This document shows positions 52,820 to 63,061 of a DNA stretch of 64,000 nucleotides, in pieces; positions within the stretch are counted from its first letter, which is position 1, and the number at the start of each line of letters is the position of its first letter. The notes beneath the pieces are model-generated. The model was given only the letters and a program-made list of their open reading frames with translations, searched no databases and was not told the origin of the DNA. A program made the translations under genes and the position numbers. The stretch is taken from positions 186,001 to 250,000 of the forward strand of contig NZ_CP065800.1 in assembly GCF_023206215.1 (NCBI RefSeq). The letters are read 5' to 3'. The DNA is from Butyrivibrio fibrisolvens (GTDB lineage Bacteria; Bacillota; Clostridia; Lachnospirales; Lachnospiraceae).

Positions 52820-53714
52820 CTTCGACATCTCCTTCACTTATAACTCCGTCAAGGATCTTGACAATACGTCTAGCATGTCCTGCTATCTTCCTGTCATGAG
52901 TGATCATGATGATGGTCCTTCCCTCTTCGTTAAGGGAATGGAACAGGTCCATAACAGCAGCTCCTGTCTTTTGGTCAAGAGCACCTGTTGGCTCATCTGC
53001 AAGTAGGATAGTCGGATTAGTAGATACAGCTCTTGCTATAGCTACTCTTTGCTGCTGACCACCGGATAGCTGATTGGGAAGATTGTACATCTTGTCGGCA
53101 AGGCCTACTTTTTCAAGGACTTCCTCTACTCTTTCTCTGCGCCTTTTCTCCGGCATGCCTGCATATATAAGAGGAAGTTCCACATTCTCAAATGCTGTCT
53201 GTCTCTGCAATAGATAAAATGACTGAAAGATAAAACCAATCTCTTTGTTTCTGATATTGGCAAGAGACGCTTCATCTTCATCTGCTATAACACGTCCTGA
53301 AAGCTCATATTCACCGCTTGTAGGTACGTCAAGACAACCTATGATATTCATAAGAGTAGACTTACCTGATCCTGATGGCCCCAGTATTGCAAGGAACTGT
53401 CCTCTCTTAACTGACAGATCTATATTCTTAAGTACATGGAGAGTCTCTCCTGCCATCTTATAATCTTTGCAGATACCGCGCATGATAAGGATCTTATCAG
53501 CGTTATCATTGGCTATATCATTAGTCTGTTTTTCTATAGTATTAGGAACAATAATATTATTAGTATCAACTGTATTTTCAGTATTAACTGTATTTTCAGT
53601 TTCAACTGTATTATCAGGTTCAACTTTTTTATCAGAACTATCAGTTTCAACTATATTATCAGTATCAACTATATCATTAGGATTAACTATATTATCCGTA
53701 ACCTTATCACTCAT
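52812..53714 (-). CDS. MacB/LolD-type ABC ATPase with an Asn/Thr/Val-rich repetitive N-terminus
   Basis: The protein of about 300 residues starts MSDKVTDNIVNPND at 53714 (GGAGG in front). An N-terminal extension of about 65 residues is made of degenerate TENTV/VDTDN/NIVET units. The ATPase core follows: Walker A GPSGSGKST, Q-loop IFQSFYLL, signature LSGGQQQRVAIARA and Walker B ILLADEPTGALD. The core matches LolD/MacB ATPases. The repetitive extension is not usual and is encoded by a run of related 12-18-base units. Overlaps the fusion-protein gene by 8 bases. Confidence 0.9.
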   Translation of the reverse strand: MSDKVTDNIVNPNDIVDTDNIVETDSSDKKVEPDNTVETENTVNTENTVDTNNIIVPNTIEKQTNDIANDNADKILIMRGICKDYKMAGETLHVLKNIDLSVKRGQFLAILGPSGSGKSTLMNIIGCLDVPTSGEYELSGRVIADEDEASLANIRNKEIGFIFQSFYLLQRQTAFENVELPLIYAGMPEKRRRERVEEVLEKVGLADKMYNLPNQLSGGQQQRVAIARAVSTNPTILLADEPTGALDQKTGAAVMDLFHSLNEEGRTIIMITHDRKIAGHARRIVKILDGVISEGDVEDA

Positions 53715-55314
53715 TGGCGCCTCCATCACTAGAAGATGCGCCATCCCTCCTGTCTGACATCTCCTGCATCAAAAGTGCCATAGAGTCAGTTTTTGGAACC
53801 AGTATATCATCACCTTCGCTAAGTCCCTGTGTTATCTGTGTATATGATCCATCTGTGACGCCTATAGTTACAGGGATCTGGACAGGAGTAGTATTCTTAG
53901 GGTCAGCCGGGTCTTTGACATATACAAAGTATTCACCATTTGAATCAGCTACTACAGCAGCGCTAGGCACAGATACAACCTGCTTCACATCTTCTATTAT
54001 GAGCTTAACTTCAGCGCTCATACCGCTTCTTACTACTTCATCAGCCTCTATCTCAACTTCAGCTTCAAAATATGATACGCCGCCCTGAACTGTAGCATCT
54101 CTGGCGATCTTTTTGATAGTGCCGTCATAAGTAGCATCAAGAGCATCTATTGATACTATGACACTGTCGCCTTCATCAACGCCAAGGATATCGTACTCTC
54201 CTATCTTAACTGCTATCTTCATCTGACTATAATCAGTTACTGTTGCAACGCTTCCTGCCGCCTGAACATATGAGCCTTCTTCTGCCGGAAGTTTAGAAAC
54301 TATGCCATCCATAGGAGCAGTTATAGTACAGTCAGAAAGCTGCTTCTGAAGATCAGCAAGCTTAAGCTGATTGACAGAGTCATTGCTGCCGGCTACTGCT
54401 GACTGAATCGTAAGCTGATAGCCTTCAAGCTCCTGATTGACAGACAAAACAGCTGCATTATATGAATCTATTGCATTTAAATAATTTATCTGAGCTGTTA
54501 TGAGATTGTCATATAGAGATGTAAGTGAATCCTCTTCCTTCATCTTGGCAGCTTCGTACATCGAAACTGCATAATTATAACTATCCCATGCGCTGTCTAC
54601 AGAAGTCTGCGCATCCTCAACAGCTCTTTTATACTGAGTAAGAGAATCTCCGCTAAGGCCGTTATCCTCAGCCTTGGACAGATCTTCTTGGGCTCTTGAA
54701 AGAGACGTCTGAGCATTTGATACAGTGCTGTATGCGGTATCAACATTATGGATAGCAGTGCTTATCTTATCGGACAGCTGCCTGTTATTGAGCTCAACTT
54801 CGTTATTATAATTCTCCTGCGCTGTCACAAGACTGGCAAAAGCTGTATCTATGCCGTTTAATGCATTCTGAAGCTGAGTATTAAGTCCGTTATCTATTTC
54901 ATATTTAAGATCATCATAGGATTTTTGTGCCTGAGCTATACTTATGGCACTCTGAGTATCAGATACGTCCATACTGGCCGATAACTGATCTATCTGATTC
55001 TGGATATTGTAGGTATCAAGGGTCATCAGTACATCGCCGGACTTAACTTCATCGCCAACTTCTACCATAACCTCAGTAACCTTAACACCTGTCACAGAAG
55101 GGATCACATCCAGAGAATCTACAGGTTCTGTAGTACCTGTGAATGTGTGATACGTCTGTATGTCACGAAGACTGGCCTTATCTTCGTTGTACAAAGACTG
55201 CGCTACATTGCCTGCAGCATTTCTAAAATAAAGTACAACTGCCACTATTACGGCAGCAATAACTCCCCACTTGATAAACCGCTTCCAAGTCTTCTTTTTG
55301 ATCTTAGCACCCAT
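53707..55314 (-). CDS. Membrane fusion (HlyD/MacA-like) protein
   Basis: The 535-residue protein has one N-terminal helix (WGVIAAVIVAVVLYFRN), a biotinyl-lipoyl-like half (VMVEVGDEVKSGDVLMTLD), a long coiled coil (about residues 110-320, rich in Gln, Ser, Asn and Thr), the second lipoyl half (CTITAPMDGIVSKLPAEEGSYV) and a beta-barrel (DEGDSVIVSIDALDATYDG). It links the ATPase/permease pair to export across the envelope. In this Gram-positive lineage it would reach into the cell wall. First gene of the transporter operon. Confidence 0.88.
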   Translation of the reverse strand: MGAKIKKKTWKRFIKWGVIAAVIVAVVLYFRNAAGNVAQSLYNEDKASLRDIQTYHTFTGTTEPVDSLDVIPSVTGVKVTEVMVEVGDEVKSGDVLMTLDTYNIQNQIDQLSASMDVSDTQSAISIAQAQKSYDDLKYEIDNGLNTQLQNALNGIDTAFASLVTAQENYNNEVELNNRQLSDKISTAIHNVDTAYSTVSNAQTSLSRAQEDLSKAEDNGLSGDSLTQYKRAVEDAQTSVDSAWDSYNYAVSMYEAAKMKEEDSLTSLYDNLITAQINYLNAIDSYNAAVLSVNQELEGYQLTIQSAVAGSNDSVNQLKLADLQKQLSDCTITAPMDGIVSKLPAEEGSYVQAAGSVATVTDYSQMKIAVKIGEYDILGVDEGDSVIVSIDALDATYDGTIKKIARDATVQGGVSYFEAEVEIEADEVVRSGMSAEVKLIIEDVKQVVSVPSAAVVADSNGEYFVYVKDPADPKNTTPVQIPVTIGVTDGSYTQITQGLSEGDDILVPKTDSMALLMQEMSDRRDGASSSDGGANE

Positions 55315-55499
55315 TAGTCACTTATCCTTTCATAGAGCAAATAATTAGCCAGACTTTTTCGCAATCTGCCCATGATAAACCCTTTAACTATTTGACGCTA
55401 TATAATAGAGCCAAATCAGTCTTTTATAAGTATACACACTTTTTTCACAAATATACGGTTTTTATACTTTTTTCAGATTGTTTATACACAAATTATAAA

Positions 55500-57440
55500 T
55501 CAAAGCCTCATCTCCTCCATGATACGAAGACGACGGTTGTTGTATACATATGATACAAGCTGATCTGCAGGAAGAGCCTTGGAGAAATAGAACCCCTGAA
55601 GATAATCACAGCCCATGTCACGAAGCTTTTCTGCCATATTATGAGTCTCAACTCCCTCTGCTACAATCTCATAACCTCTTTTGCTAAAGGTCTTGACAAT
55701 ATCAGGAAGTACATCTGAAGTCCCGTTAAAATAAGACCATACAAGAGACTTATCTATCTTGACTATCTTAAAAGGAAGATCCAGAAGCTCAACAAGATTG
55801 GAATAACCAGTTCCATAATCGTCCAAAGAGAAGGTGCTGCCCCTCTGGATGATCTTAGTCATCATCTCGTTGAGGATCTTGCCGTCTGTCATAGCTGATT
55901 CTGTTATCTCGAAATTGATCTGTCTGGGGTCGATCTCGTATCTGTCCATAAGATTGAAAAGGTCTGATACAAGTTCACCCGACTTACACTGTATAGGTGA
56001 TAAATTGACCTCTATGAATCTGACGCCAAGGTCCTCCATATCCCTTTCTCTGATAAAAGAGCATACCTGCTCAAATACCTGAGATCCTATAAATCCTATA
56101 GTTCCGTTCTTTTCTGCAATAGGAATAAATACGTCAGGTTCTATTATCCCAAGCTCGTCATCCACAAGTCTTGCCAGCGCTTCTACTGATATGATCCTTT
56201 CTTTTTTGGTAGAATAAATAGGCTGGAAGGCAACTTGTATCCTTCGCTCCCTGATAGCTTTGCTGACAGCGTGCTCTACTTTGATACCGTCTCTTATCTC
56301 CTCTATCCTCTGCGCACTGATGATCTCGGTCACTTCGTTATCCTTCATCTCAGCATTACGAAGTCCCTCTTCAAGTGAATCGAATATCTCGCGGATACTC
56401 ATCTTGGGCACATCTTCATCGAGGTGGGTTATATGTATTTTGAAAGTAACCTTGCCATCCTCTTCGCCCCAAGGCATCTCAAATCGCCTTCTTATAGCAT
56501 GCTCTATCTGCTTATGATTGGTATTTTTATTAAAAAGAAGTGCAAACCTTCCCCTGTGCATATAGAAAAGGTTGACTCCCTTGACCTGTTCTGTGATCTC
56601 GTCTGCTATACTATGAAGAACTCTCATGAGTTTCCTTCGACCATATATACTCTCTAGTACAGGGAAGTTCTCAATGCCGATGACGCTTATATCGATAGGA
56701 TCACCATACTCAAGCTTTTCATCAATAACTTCTCCAAGTGCCCACTGGTTATACAGACCTGTATCCGCATCAGTAAACTGGGATGGATTCTGGATATTTA
56801 GGTATATTATAAGTATAGCTGCCGTATTGAATAATCCTTCCAGAAGTACGTCTGTAAAAATAAATCCCTGCAACAGCATACCAGTAAGTGACAATGCCCA
56901 AAAGCCTATAGTATACATCATCCTGTAAGGCGCCATTTGAACCTTGTAGAACCAGGCATATGCCACTGGTAGCAGGATATAAAAGGCAAGGAATGTAAGC
57001 CAGGTATAGTAATATGCCCAGCCTCTGTGATATACGCCTTCACTGTCTATATAGAAGAACATATGGGTAAAAGGCGTGATCAGAACAGATATAAAAGATA
57101 CAAGATAAGGAAGCGCAATTACAAACCAGGTTGTCCTTCTTATGCTCTTACTCTTACCTGTCATAGCTATAGTGAATATAGCAAACGACCATATCTCCAT
57201 TATATAAGAAATATAATATACGATGTTGATAAGATAATGTATTCGTATTGAATACCTGTACGGTCTTATAGCCATACCACATGAAATAATATCAAATATA
57301 CAGCATATGATCTGCAAGCTCAAAATCCATGCAAAATAGTTCCAGGATCTGAAAGGAAGATGCTTCTTCCAAAGATCCGAAAGCATGAGTACCACCGATA
57401 TCATAAGAGCTGCTATTTCAAAATAAACATTCCAAACCAT
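55500..57440 (-). CDS. Membrane protein with degenerate GGDEF and EAL phosphodiesterase domain
   Basis: This 646-residue protein has about seven N-terminal transmembrane helices (to about residue 225), a degenerate GGDEF (the GGDEF site reads HRGRF in FYMHRGRFALLF) and a C-terminal EAL domain. The EAL motifs look intact: VEALARLVD, FIEVNLSPIQ, NFEITESAM, SLDDYGTGYSN and EGVETHN, then QGFYFSKALP. It is likely a cyclic-di-GMP phosphodiesterase controlled by a membrane sensor. Together with the 48095 protein it flanks the MacAB exporter. Confidence 0.9.
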   Translation of the reverse strand: MVWNVYFEIAALMISVVLMLSDLWKKHLPFRSWNYFAWILSLQIICCIFDIISCGMAIRPYRYSIRIHYLINIVYYISYIMEIWSFAIFTIAMTGKSKSIRRTTWFVIALPYLVSFISVLITPFTHMFFYIDSEGVYHRGWAYYYTWLTFLAFYILLPVAYAWFYKVQMAPYRMMYTIGFWALSLTGMLLQGFIFTDVLLEGLFNTAAILIIYLNIQNPSQFTDADTGLYNQWALGEVIDEKLEYGDPIDISVIGIENFPVLESIYGRRKLMRVLHSIADEITEQVKGVNLFYMHRGRFALLFNKNTNHKQIEHAIRRRFEMPWGEEDGKVTFKIHITHLDEDVPKMSIREIFDSLEEGLRNAEMKDNEVTEIISAQRIEEIRDGIKVEHAVSKAIRERRIQVAFQPIYSTKKERIISVEALARLVDDELGIIEPDVFIPIAEKNGTIGFIGSQVFEQVCSFIRERDMEDLGVRFIEVNLSPIQCKSGELVSDLFNLMDRYEIDPRQINFEITESAMTDGKILNEMMTKIIQRGSTFSLDDYGTGYSNLVELLDLPFKIVKIDKSLVWSYFNGTSDVLPDIVKTFSKRGYEIVAEGVETHNMAEKLRDMGCDYLQGFYFSKALPADQLVSYVYNNRRLRIMEEMRL

Positions 57441-57576
57441 TAGATAATCTCCGTTTCATTTCCCTATCTTAGGAATTTTATAAATTATCGCGTTAATATT
57501 TTAGTGTATAAAAATACAAAAGCTGTTATACTGTTTACAGCAATCTATAGTAAAAGTTTTTCAGGAGGAATTTTAA

Positions 57577-58182
57577 ATGTTCGTTACATGTTTAGATCTT
57601 GAAGGTGTTCTTGTTCCCGAAATCTGGATCGCATTCTCTAAAGCAAGCGGTATTCCGGAGCTTTCCAAAACAACCAGAGATGAGCCTGATTATGACAAGC
57701 TCATGAAGTGGAGACTTGGTATACTAAAAGAACACGGTCTTGGCCTTAAAGAGATCCAGGAAACAATCGCAACTATCGATCCCATGCCCGGTGCCAAAGA
57801 GTTCCTTGATGAACTTCGCTCTTTTACACAGGTTATCATCATATCTGATACTTTCCAGGAATTTGCAAGTCCTCTTATGAAAAAGCTTGGAATGCCTACA
57901 ATCTTCTGTAACAGCCTTGAAGTTGCAGAAGATGGCGAGATTACAGGCTTCAAGATGAGATGTGATCATAGTAAGCTCTCTACTGTCAAAGCCCTCCAGT
58001 CCATCGGTTTTGAGACCATCGCAAGCGGCGACAGCTACAATGACCTTGAGATGATCAAAGCAAGCAAAGCAGGCTTTCTGTTCAAGTCCACAGACAAGAT
58101 CAAGGCTGACAATCCTGATCTTCCAGCTTTTGAAAACTATGATGATCTTATGAAAGCTATAAAAGGAGCTATTAATTCCTGA
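57577..58182 (+). CDS. thrH: Phosphoserine phosphatase / homoserine phosphotransferase (ThrH)
   Basis: The 201-residue HAD protein starts MFVTCLDLEGVLVPEIW with DLEG in place of the usual DxDG, diagnostic of ThrH. The HAD motifs IIISDTF (motif II) and ASGDSYNDLEM (motif IV) are present. ThrH dephosphorylates phosphoserine and can move the phosphate to homoserine. The cap (KTTRDEPDYDKLMKWRLG) matches. AGGAGG precedes the ATG. Monocistronic. Confidence 0.9.
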   Translation: MFVTCLDLEGVLVPEIWIAFSKASGIPELSKTTRDEPDYDKLMKWRLGILKEHGLGLKEIQETIATIDPMPGAKEFLDELRSFTQVIIISDTFQEFASPLMKKLGMPTIFCNSLEVAEDGEITGFKMRCDHSKLSTVKALQSIGFETIASGDSYNDLEMIKASKAGFLFKSTDKIKADNPDLPAFENYDDLMKAIKGAINS

Positions 58183-58580
58183 TAGTGCTATATTGGTACA
58201 TAAATTAGGAACATAAGTGAAATCAAAACGGACAATCGTATCCGTCTATACTATAATATCATATATCAGACAATTGTTGACTACTGCATAGGTAATCCTA
58301 CCTGCAAAATCCTCGGCATTACGATTGCCGGGGATTTTCAAGTTTATCCAATGGAAAACTTATGCAGTATTTTTTGCGCTTCAATAACCGTACATGTATT
58401 TATTTAACATCATTTATTCTTTCTATTAACTATTTGATGGTTATATACGATATAAGATACGTAGTAGTTGTTTTGACTTTACATTCATGACGTAAGGGAC
58501 TTGTGAAAAAGTCAATTCGTCAAATACGTAAATCAAAAATATTTTTATAAGATGACTTAGCATCAGAAAGCGAGGATATC
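58183..58580. other. Intergenic region before the chemotaxis receptor
   Basis: It contains a hairpin AAAATCCTCGGCA/TGCCGGGGATTTT (58306-58338, loop TTACGAT) that may end the thrH transcript. No ORF or clear sigma-D promoter is seen. Confidence 0.5.
58306..58338 (+). terminator. thrH terminator hairpin
   Basis: A 13-bp stem with one wobble pair; tail TCAAGTTT is weak. Confidence 0.6.
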
Positions 58581-60422
58581 ATGGCCAAGAATAAGGACGT
58601 TCTAACCAAGGAAAACAGTAGTAATATGACTTCATCATCACATACCAGAAAAGTTCCATTTATAAAAACTGTCTCCGGAATGTCCGGTGTCACATATTTT
58701 TTCTTACTTATCGTATATATTATATCAATTGCTATAGTAACTTCTCAGATGATAAATATCGCTACCACATCAACCGGTACTACAGCTATGGCTGAAAATG
58801 TCATGGACAGCATGCGTATATTTGAAGTTGATATGCGTATACTTGACAATGATGGATTTGCTCTTGCTACTATGTATGATACCCTCGTTTCTATAGGTCA
58901 GGTTGATAGCAAGAACACCGAGATGGAAACTTGCCTAAGCGAGATGGATGCAGCTCTTGAAACGATCGAAAGCACATTTACATCAATGGCATCACATGGT
59001 TCTCAGGGTTCTGACGAAGCCAATAATGCAGTCAGTATATTAAAAGAAAACTATTCAGGTTACAAAGAAGGATATACTAATATAATAGCCGCATCAAAGA
59101 ATGCTGATGTAGATACTATAACCGGAGTAGTATTCGGAGATGCTTCTACTCAGCTTGCTACAATGAAAGAGCAACTCACAATTCTCGATGAACAGATTCT
59201 CCATCTAAGAGAGATCCTTACAAACGTAGTTGAGTCTCAGGAAAAAAGTGCTATCACCAAAGTCAATGTAATGTTTGTTATATTCCTTTTTGCAGTAGCT
59301 ATATCCATTATGTTCAACTATATGTTGGTAGGACGCAAAGTTAAACAGATTGCAAGCGAGATCAATTCTATAATCTCAGATATAAGAGATCGCAAAGGCG
59401 ACTTGACTGCAAGGATCACAACTCATACATCTTCTGAACTTATATATATAAAAGACGGCTTCAACGAATTCATCGAATCACTTCAGGGAATATTAAGAAA
59501 TGTCAAAAATAGTACTGATACACTTACAGATTCATCCTCTAACATAACAGGCAAGATCCAGCTTGCAAGCGACAATGTTACCAATACATCTGCTGCCCTT
59601 GAAGAACTCTCTGCCAGCATGCAGAACGTATCAGATACTGCCAGCACCATCAATGGCAAACTTGAAGATGTCAAGAGTGCCACAGGCACCATCAATGACG
59701 GTATCAAGAATGGAACCACCAAAGCAGGCGAGATCAAGACTGAAGCTATCGATATCAAGAAAGATGCCCAGAACAAAAAAGACAATACAGGCTCCCGTAT
59801 GGAAGAACTCTCCAGTGTACTAGAGCAGTCCGTCAAGGATAGTGAAAAGGTTGCCCAGATCAATGAGCTTACAAATGTAATCCTTGATATAGCATCCCAG
59901 ACCAATCTCCTTGCACTTAATGCCTCAATAGAAGCTGCAAGAGCAGGCGAAGCCGGTAAAGGATTTGCAGTCGTTGCTGAAGAGATCAGCTCCCTTGCTG
60001 AGAACTCCCGTCAGACAGCAGGCAATATCCAGAATATCAGTAATGAAGTTACAGATGCAGTTAAGTCTCTTGCAGACAATGCTATGCAGGTTCTTGACTT
60101 CATCAATACTACAGTTCTAAGCGACTATGATTCCTTCGTAGAAACAGGTGAGAAGTATGAGCAGACCGCAGAATTCTTAACCGACATGCTAAGCTCCATG
60201 GAAGGTCAGACTCAGAATCTTAACAGCTACATGAACGAGATGGCTGATTCCATATCATCCATCACAGATTCTGTTCAGGAAGCTTCCGATGCCATCAACC
60301 TCTCAGCTGAGAATTCTCAGGATATCGTAGATCAGATATCCGGTATCAGCGAAGCTATGACTACCAATAACGGCGTAACCGAACAGCTTAACGAAGATAC
60401 ACGTCAGTTCATTAAGATGTGA
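58581..60422 (+). CDS. Methyl-accepting chemotaxis protein
   Basis: The 613-residue receptor has a first transmembrane helix (about residues 37-62, [20 protein letters not shown]), an extracellular helical sensor with many Met and Thr, a second helix (about 228-252), a HAMP-like linker and a cytoplasmic signalling domain with the hairpin tip [41 protein letters not shown]. It ends RQFIKM, without a CheR-docking pentapeptide. Ligand unknown. GAGG precedes the ATG. Confidence 0.92.
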   Translation: MAKNKDVLTKENSSNMTSSSHTRKVPFIKTVSGMSGVTYFFLLIVYIISIAIVTSQMINIATTSTGTTAMAENVMDSMRIFEVDMRILDNDGFALATMYDTLVSIGQVDSKNTEMETCLSEMDAALETIESTFTSMASHGSQGSDEANNAVSILKENYSGYKEGYTNIIAASKNADVDTITGVVFGDASTQLATMKEQLTILDEQILHLREILTNVVESQEKSAITKVNVMFVIFLFAVAISIMFNYMLVGRKVKQIASEINSIISDIRDRKGDLTARITTHTSSELIYIKDGFNEFIESLQGILRNVKNSTDTLTDSSSNITGKIQLASDNVTNTSAALEELSASMQNVSDTASTINGKLEDVKSATGTINDGIKNGTTKAGEIKTEAIDIKKDAQNKKDNTGSRMEELSSVLEQSVKDSEKVAQINELTNVILDIASQTNLLALNASIEAARAGEAGKGFAVVAEEISSLAENSRQTAGNIQNISNEVTDAVKSLADNAMQVLDFINTTVLSDYDSFVETGEKYEQTAEFLTDMLSSMEGQTQNLNSYMNEMADSISSITDSVQEASDAINLSAENSQDIVDQISGISEAMTTNNGVTEQLNEDTRQFIKM

Positions 60423-60463
60423 TCGCCAGATATGCATATCTTTTACTAATAATAGCTTTTAGT

Positions 60464-60493
60464 GCTGCCGCAGACTCATGCGGCAGCTTTTTT
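60464..60493 (+). terminator. Chemotaxis receptor terminator
   Basis: GCTGCCGCA pairs with TGCGGCAGC around six bases, then T7. Confidence 0.88.
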
Positions 60494-60619
60494 GCAGTTT
60501 ATCCTTGATAATATACCTTTTATCACTATTTTTAGCAACGTTTGACTTAATGTGATAAAATGTCTTACAGGGTTTGAAATTCCCTATTATTTAAGTAAAT
60601 CCAAGGACAATAACTAATC

Positions 60620-61639
60620 ATGAAAAAGATATTGAGCGTAGCAATACCTTGCTACAATTCTCAGGACTATATGCGTCACTGCGTTGAAACTCTTCTGTCT
60701 GGCGGGGACAAAGTAGAAATCCTTATAATAGATGATGGTTCCAAAGATGATACTCTCAAGATTGCCAAGGAACTTGAAAAGGCCAATCCGGGGATTGTCC
60801 GCGCAATACATCAGGAAAACAAGGGGCATGGCGGAGCTGTCATGACTGGAATAAGAGAAGCTACTGCACCATATTTTAAGGTTGTAGATTCTGACGACTG
60901 GGTAGGAGTAGAAGCCTTCCATCACATATTACAACTGCTTGACGGCTTTATAACAACCGGTAAAGAAGTTGACCTCCTTCTTGCCAACTATATCTATGAT
61001 AAGGTCGGATCACGCAGGAAGAAGGTTATCCGCTATACACACGCTCTTCCCACCGATCAGGTAATAGGCTGGGATCATGCAAGACATTTCAAAAAGGGTC
61101 AGTACATACTGATGCATTCTGCAATATACCGTACTCAGGTACTTAGAGACAGTGGTCTTGATCTTCCTGAGCACACATTCTATGTAGACAATCTCTTTGT
61201 ATATAAGCCTCTTCCCTATGTCAAGAAGCTCTACTATACAGATACAGATCTGTACCACTATTTTATAGGCCGCGAAGATCAGTCTGTTAATGAGAAGGTC
61301 ATGATATCTAGGATCGATCAGCAGATAAGAGTTAACAAGATGATGCTCGATGGCACTGATCTTAGAAAGGTCGAGGATGCTCATCTTCGCAAGTACATGT
61401 ACAACTATGCTGAGATCATAACTGTAATATCCTCGATTCTTCTTATAAAGTCAGGTACGCCTGAAAACCTTGCCAAGAAAAAAGAGCTTTTTGCATGGTT
61501 AAAAGAAAACCACAACTATTTCTATAAAAAGTTTATGCATGGTATATTCGGCCCTGCGCTTTGTCTTCATACACGCTTTGGAAGAAAATGCCAGATCCTG
61601 TGCTACAACGCCGCCAACAGATTCTTCGGTTTTTCATAA
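60620..61639 (+). CDS. Glycosyltransferase family 2 (GT-A fold)
   Basis: This 339-residue enzyme opens LSVAIPCYNSQDYMRHCVE and has ILIIDDGSKDDTL, NKGHGGAVMTGIREATAPYFKVVDSDDW (DxD-type site) as in GT2 enzymes. It resembles poorly specified surface glycan transferases of Lachnospiraceae. No transmembrane segment. A downstream hairpin terminates it. Donor and acceptor unknown. Confidence 0.88.
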   Translation: MKKILSVAIPCYNSQDYMRHCVETLLSGGDKVEILIIDDGSKDDTLKIAKELEKANPGIVRAIHQENKGHGGAVMTGIREATAPYFKVVDSDDWVGVEAFHHILQLLDGFITTGKEVDLLLANYIYDKVGSRRKKVIRYTHALPTDQVIGWDHARHFKKGQYILMHSAIYRTQVLRDSGLDLPEHTFYVDNLFVYKPLPYVKKLYYTDTDLYHYFIGREDQSVNEKVMISRIDQQIRVNKMMLDGTDLRKVEDAHLRKYMYNYAEIITVISSILLIKSGTPENLAKKKELFAWLKENHNYFYKKFMHGIFGPALCLHTRFGRKCQILCYNAANRFFGFS

Positions 61640-61663
61640 AATCGCTATATGATAAAAATATGC

Positions 61664-61702
61664 CGCCCCTTGCGTCTGTATATACATAGACCGCAAGGGG
61701 TG
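61664..61702. terminator. Convergent terminator GT2 / DUF4129 gene
   Basis: CCCCTTGCG pairs with CGCAAGGGG around about 17 bases. Confidence 0.7.
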
Positions 61703-61801
61703 ATAGTTTTATGTTTACAGAAGGTATAAATTTTCGAATCATGGATTCAGAATAAAGCCAAAGTACCAACTACGCTTAACTTTAAGCGAAATCTCTATTA
61801 C

Positions 61802-63061
61802 TTAAAAAAACAATCTTTCGAATTCTGCTACGTCTTTTCCACTTACAGGTGTATTACTATAGCGGGCTTTTTCGTAGAGTTCGTGGATTTTCTGCTTGTT
61901 TTCATATGTGTCTTTATATGCGGTATTTTCTAGTTCTTCGGGAGTCATGACATCCTCTATGTCATTAAAGCCGGGAGATTTTTTGATGAACTTTTTGTAC
62001 TTTCTTCTTATCTTTGCTTTAGGGGAGCGGTCTGCGAAGCTTATATGACTGCTATCTTCTTTATGAATAGAAGATATGTTTTCCTTTGGTTTTAGGTACT
62101 CGACTTTGTCTCTTTCTTTGACCGCCGCTGTTTGCTGAAAGCGTTTATAGAAACTTATTATAAGTGACACAATGATATATATGCACAGCAGTATTACAGC
62201 AATCGACATTACATATGACAATATCTCCCACAGCTTATCAAGGAATAGGTTTTCTTCTTGCGGGGCAAGTTCTCCAAAATCTATGGCGCCTGCGCCTTGA
62301 CTTCCGGTTACTGCCACCTCTTCCTGTGCTTCATAATCAAGTCCTGCAAACAGATATCTCAAGAATCCAAGTATCGCATTCCATATTGCATTTATTATCT
62401 TCTCTCCATGCCCTATCATAAGGAATACTATCCCTATAAAAAATACTATACCGCTTCCAAATGACATAAGTATGAAATTGGCAGATCTGATTCTCTCGGA
62501 AGGTACATAAGTTCTGTCACTGGATAGCCTTAATCTTCTATCTTGCCTATGCAGAACCGAGTATATGAATGAGAATACTATGATACATATAGTATATAGT
62601 TCTCCAAACTGCAGAGGCATATTACTTTTCATAAATGTTGCAAGAAGCAGATATCCTCCAAGGTACACCAGTATCCAGTAGGTAGGCTGTATCACACAAA
62701 CTTCGTTAAGATGTGCATATGTTGCCACAAGGAGTGCACCTATAAGTACTACCAAGACCGGTACATAGCTATAATTCCCTGCCTTGAATCCCTGCATCAA
62801 GACAAGATAATTAAGTCCTATAAGTCCAAGACCTCCTGCAGCAAATGGCACCAGTCTTCTTAGGTATGCAAGTATAAAGTGAAGTACAACCACATCCGCG
62901 CATATTATAAGATCAGCCATTAGCGTCATATATGACATATCTACATAGACCCCCTGAATCAGAAGCACTATGCTAAGTGCCACCATGCAGTTATTGATTA
63001 TGCGTATAACAGTCATTCCTTCAGTTTCTGCTATCATACTAAGTCTCTTTCTTTTCCTCAT
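61802..63061 (-). CDS. Multipass membrane protein with DUF4129-like C-terminus
   Basis: The 419-residue protein has about eight transmembrane helices (residues 15-300). Its cytoplasmic tail has the DUF4129-like pattern RRKYKKFIKKS ... MTPEELEN ... LYEKARYSNTPVSGKDVAEFERL. DUF4129 proteins usually lie with MoxR ATPase, DUF58 and transglutaminase-like genes in envelope-maintenance operons. Its start overlaps the DUF58 stop by four bases (ATGA). Confidence 0.8.
   Translation of the reverse strand: MRKRKRLSMIAETEGMTVIRIINNCMVALSIVLLIQGVYVDMSYMTLMADLIICADVVVLHFILAYLRRLVPFAAGGLGLIGLNYLVLMQGFKAGNYSYVPVLVVLIGALLVATYAHLNEVCVIQPTYWILVYLGGYLLLATFMKSNMPLQFGELYTICIIVFSFIYSVLHRQDRRLRLSSDRTYVPSERIRSANFILMSFGSGIVFFIGIVFLMIGHGEKIINAIWNAILGFLRYLFAGLDYEAQEEVAVTGSQGAGAIDFGELAPQEENLFLDKLWEILSYVMSIAVILLCIYIIVSLIISFYKRFQQTAAVKERDKVEYLKPKENISSIHKEDSSHISFADRSPKAKIRRKYKKFIKKSPGFNDIEDVMTPEELENTAYKDTYENKQKIHELYEKARYSNTPVSGKDVAEFERLFF

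Noticed and set aside
53436..53757. CRISPR-like short repeats (plus-strand reading)
   Set aside because: The repeats are coding and degenerate, in frame with the ABC ATPase N-terminus, without unique spacers.
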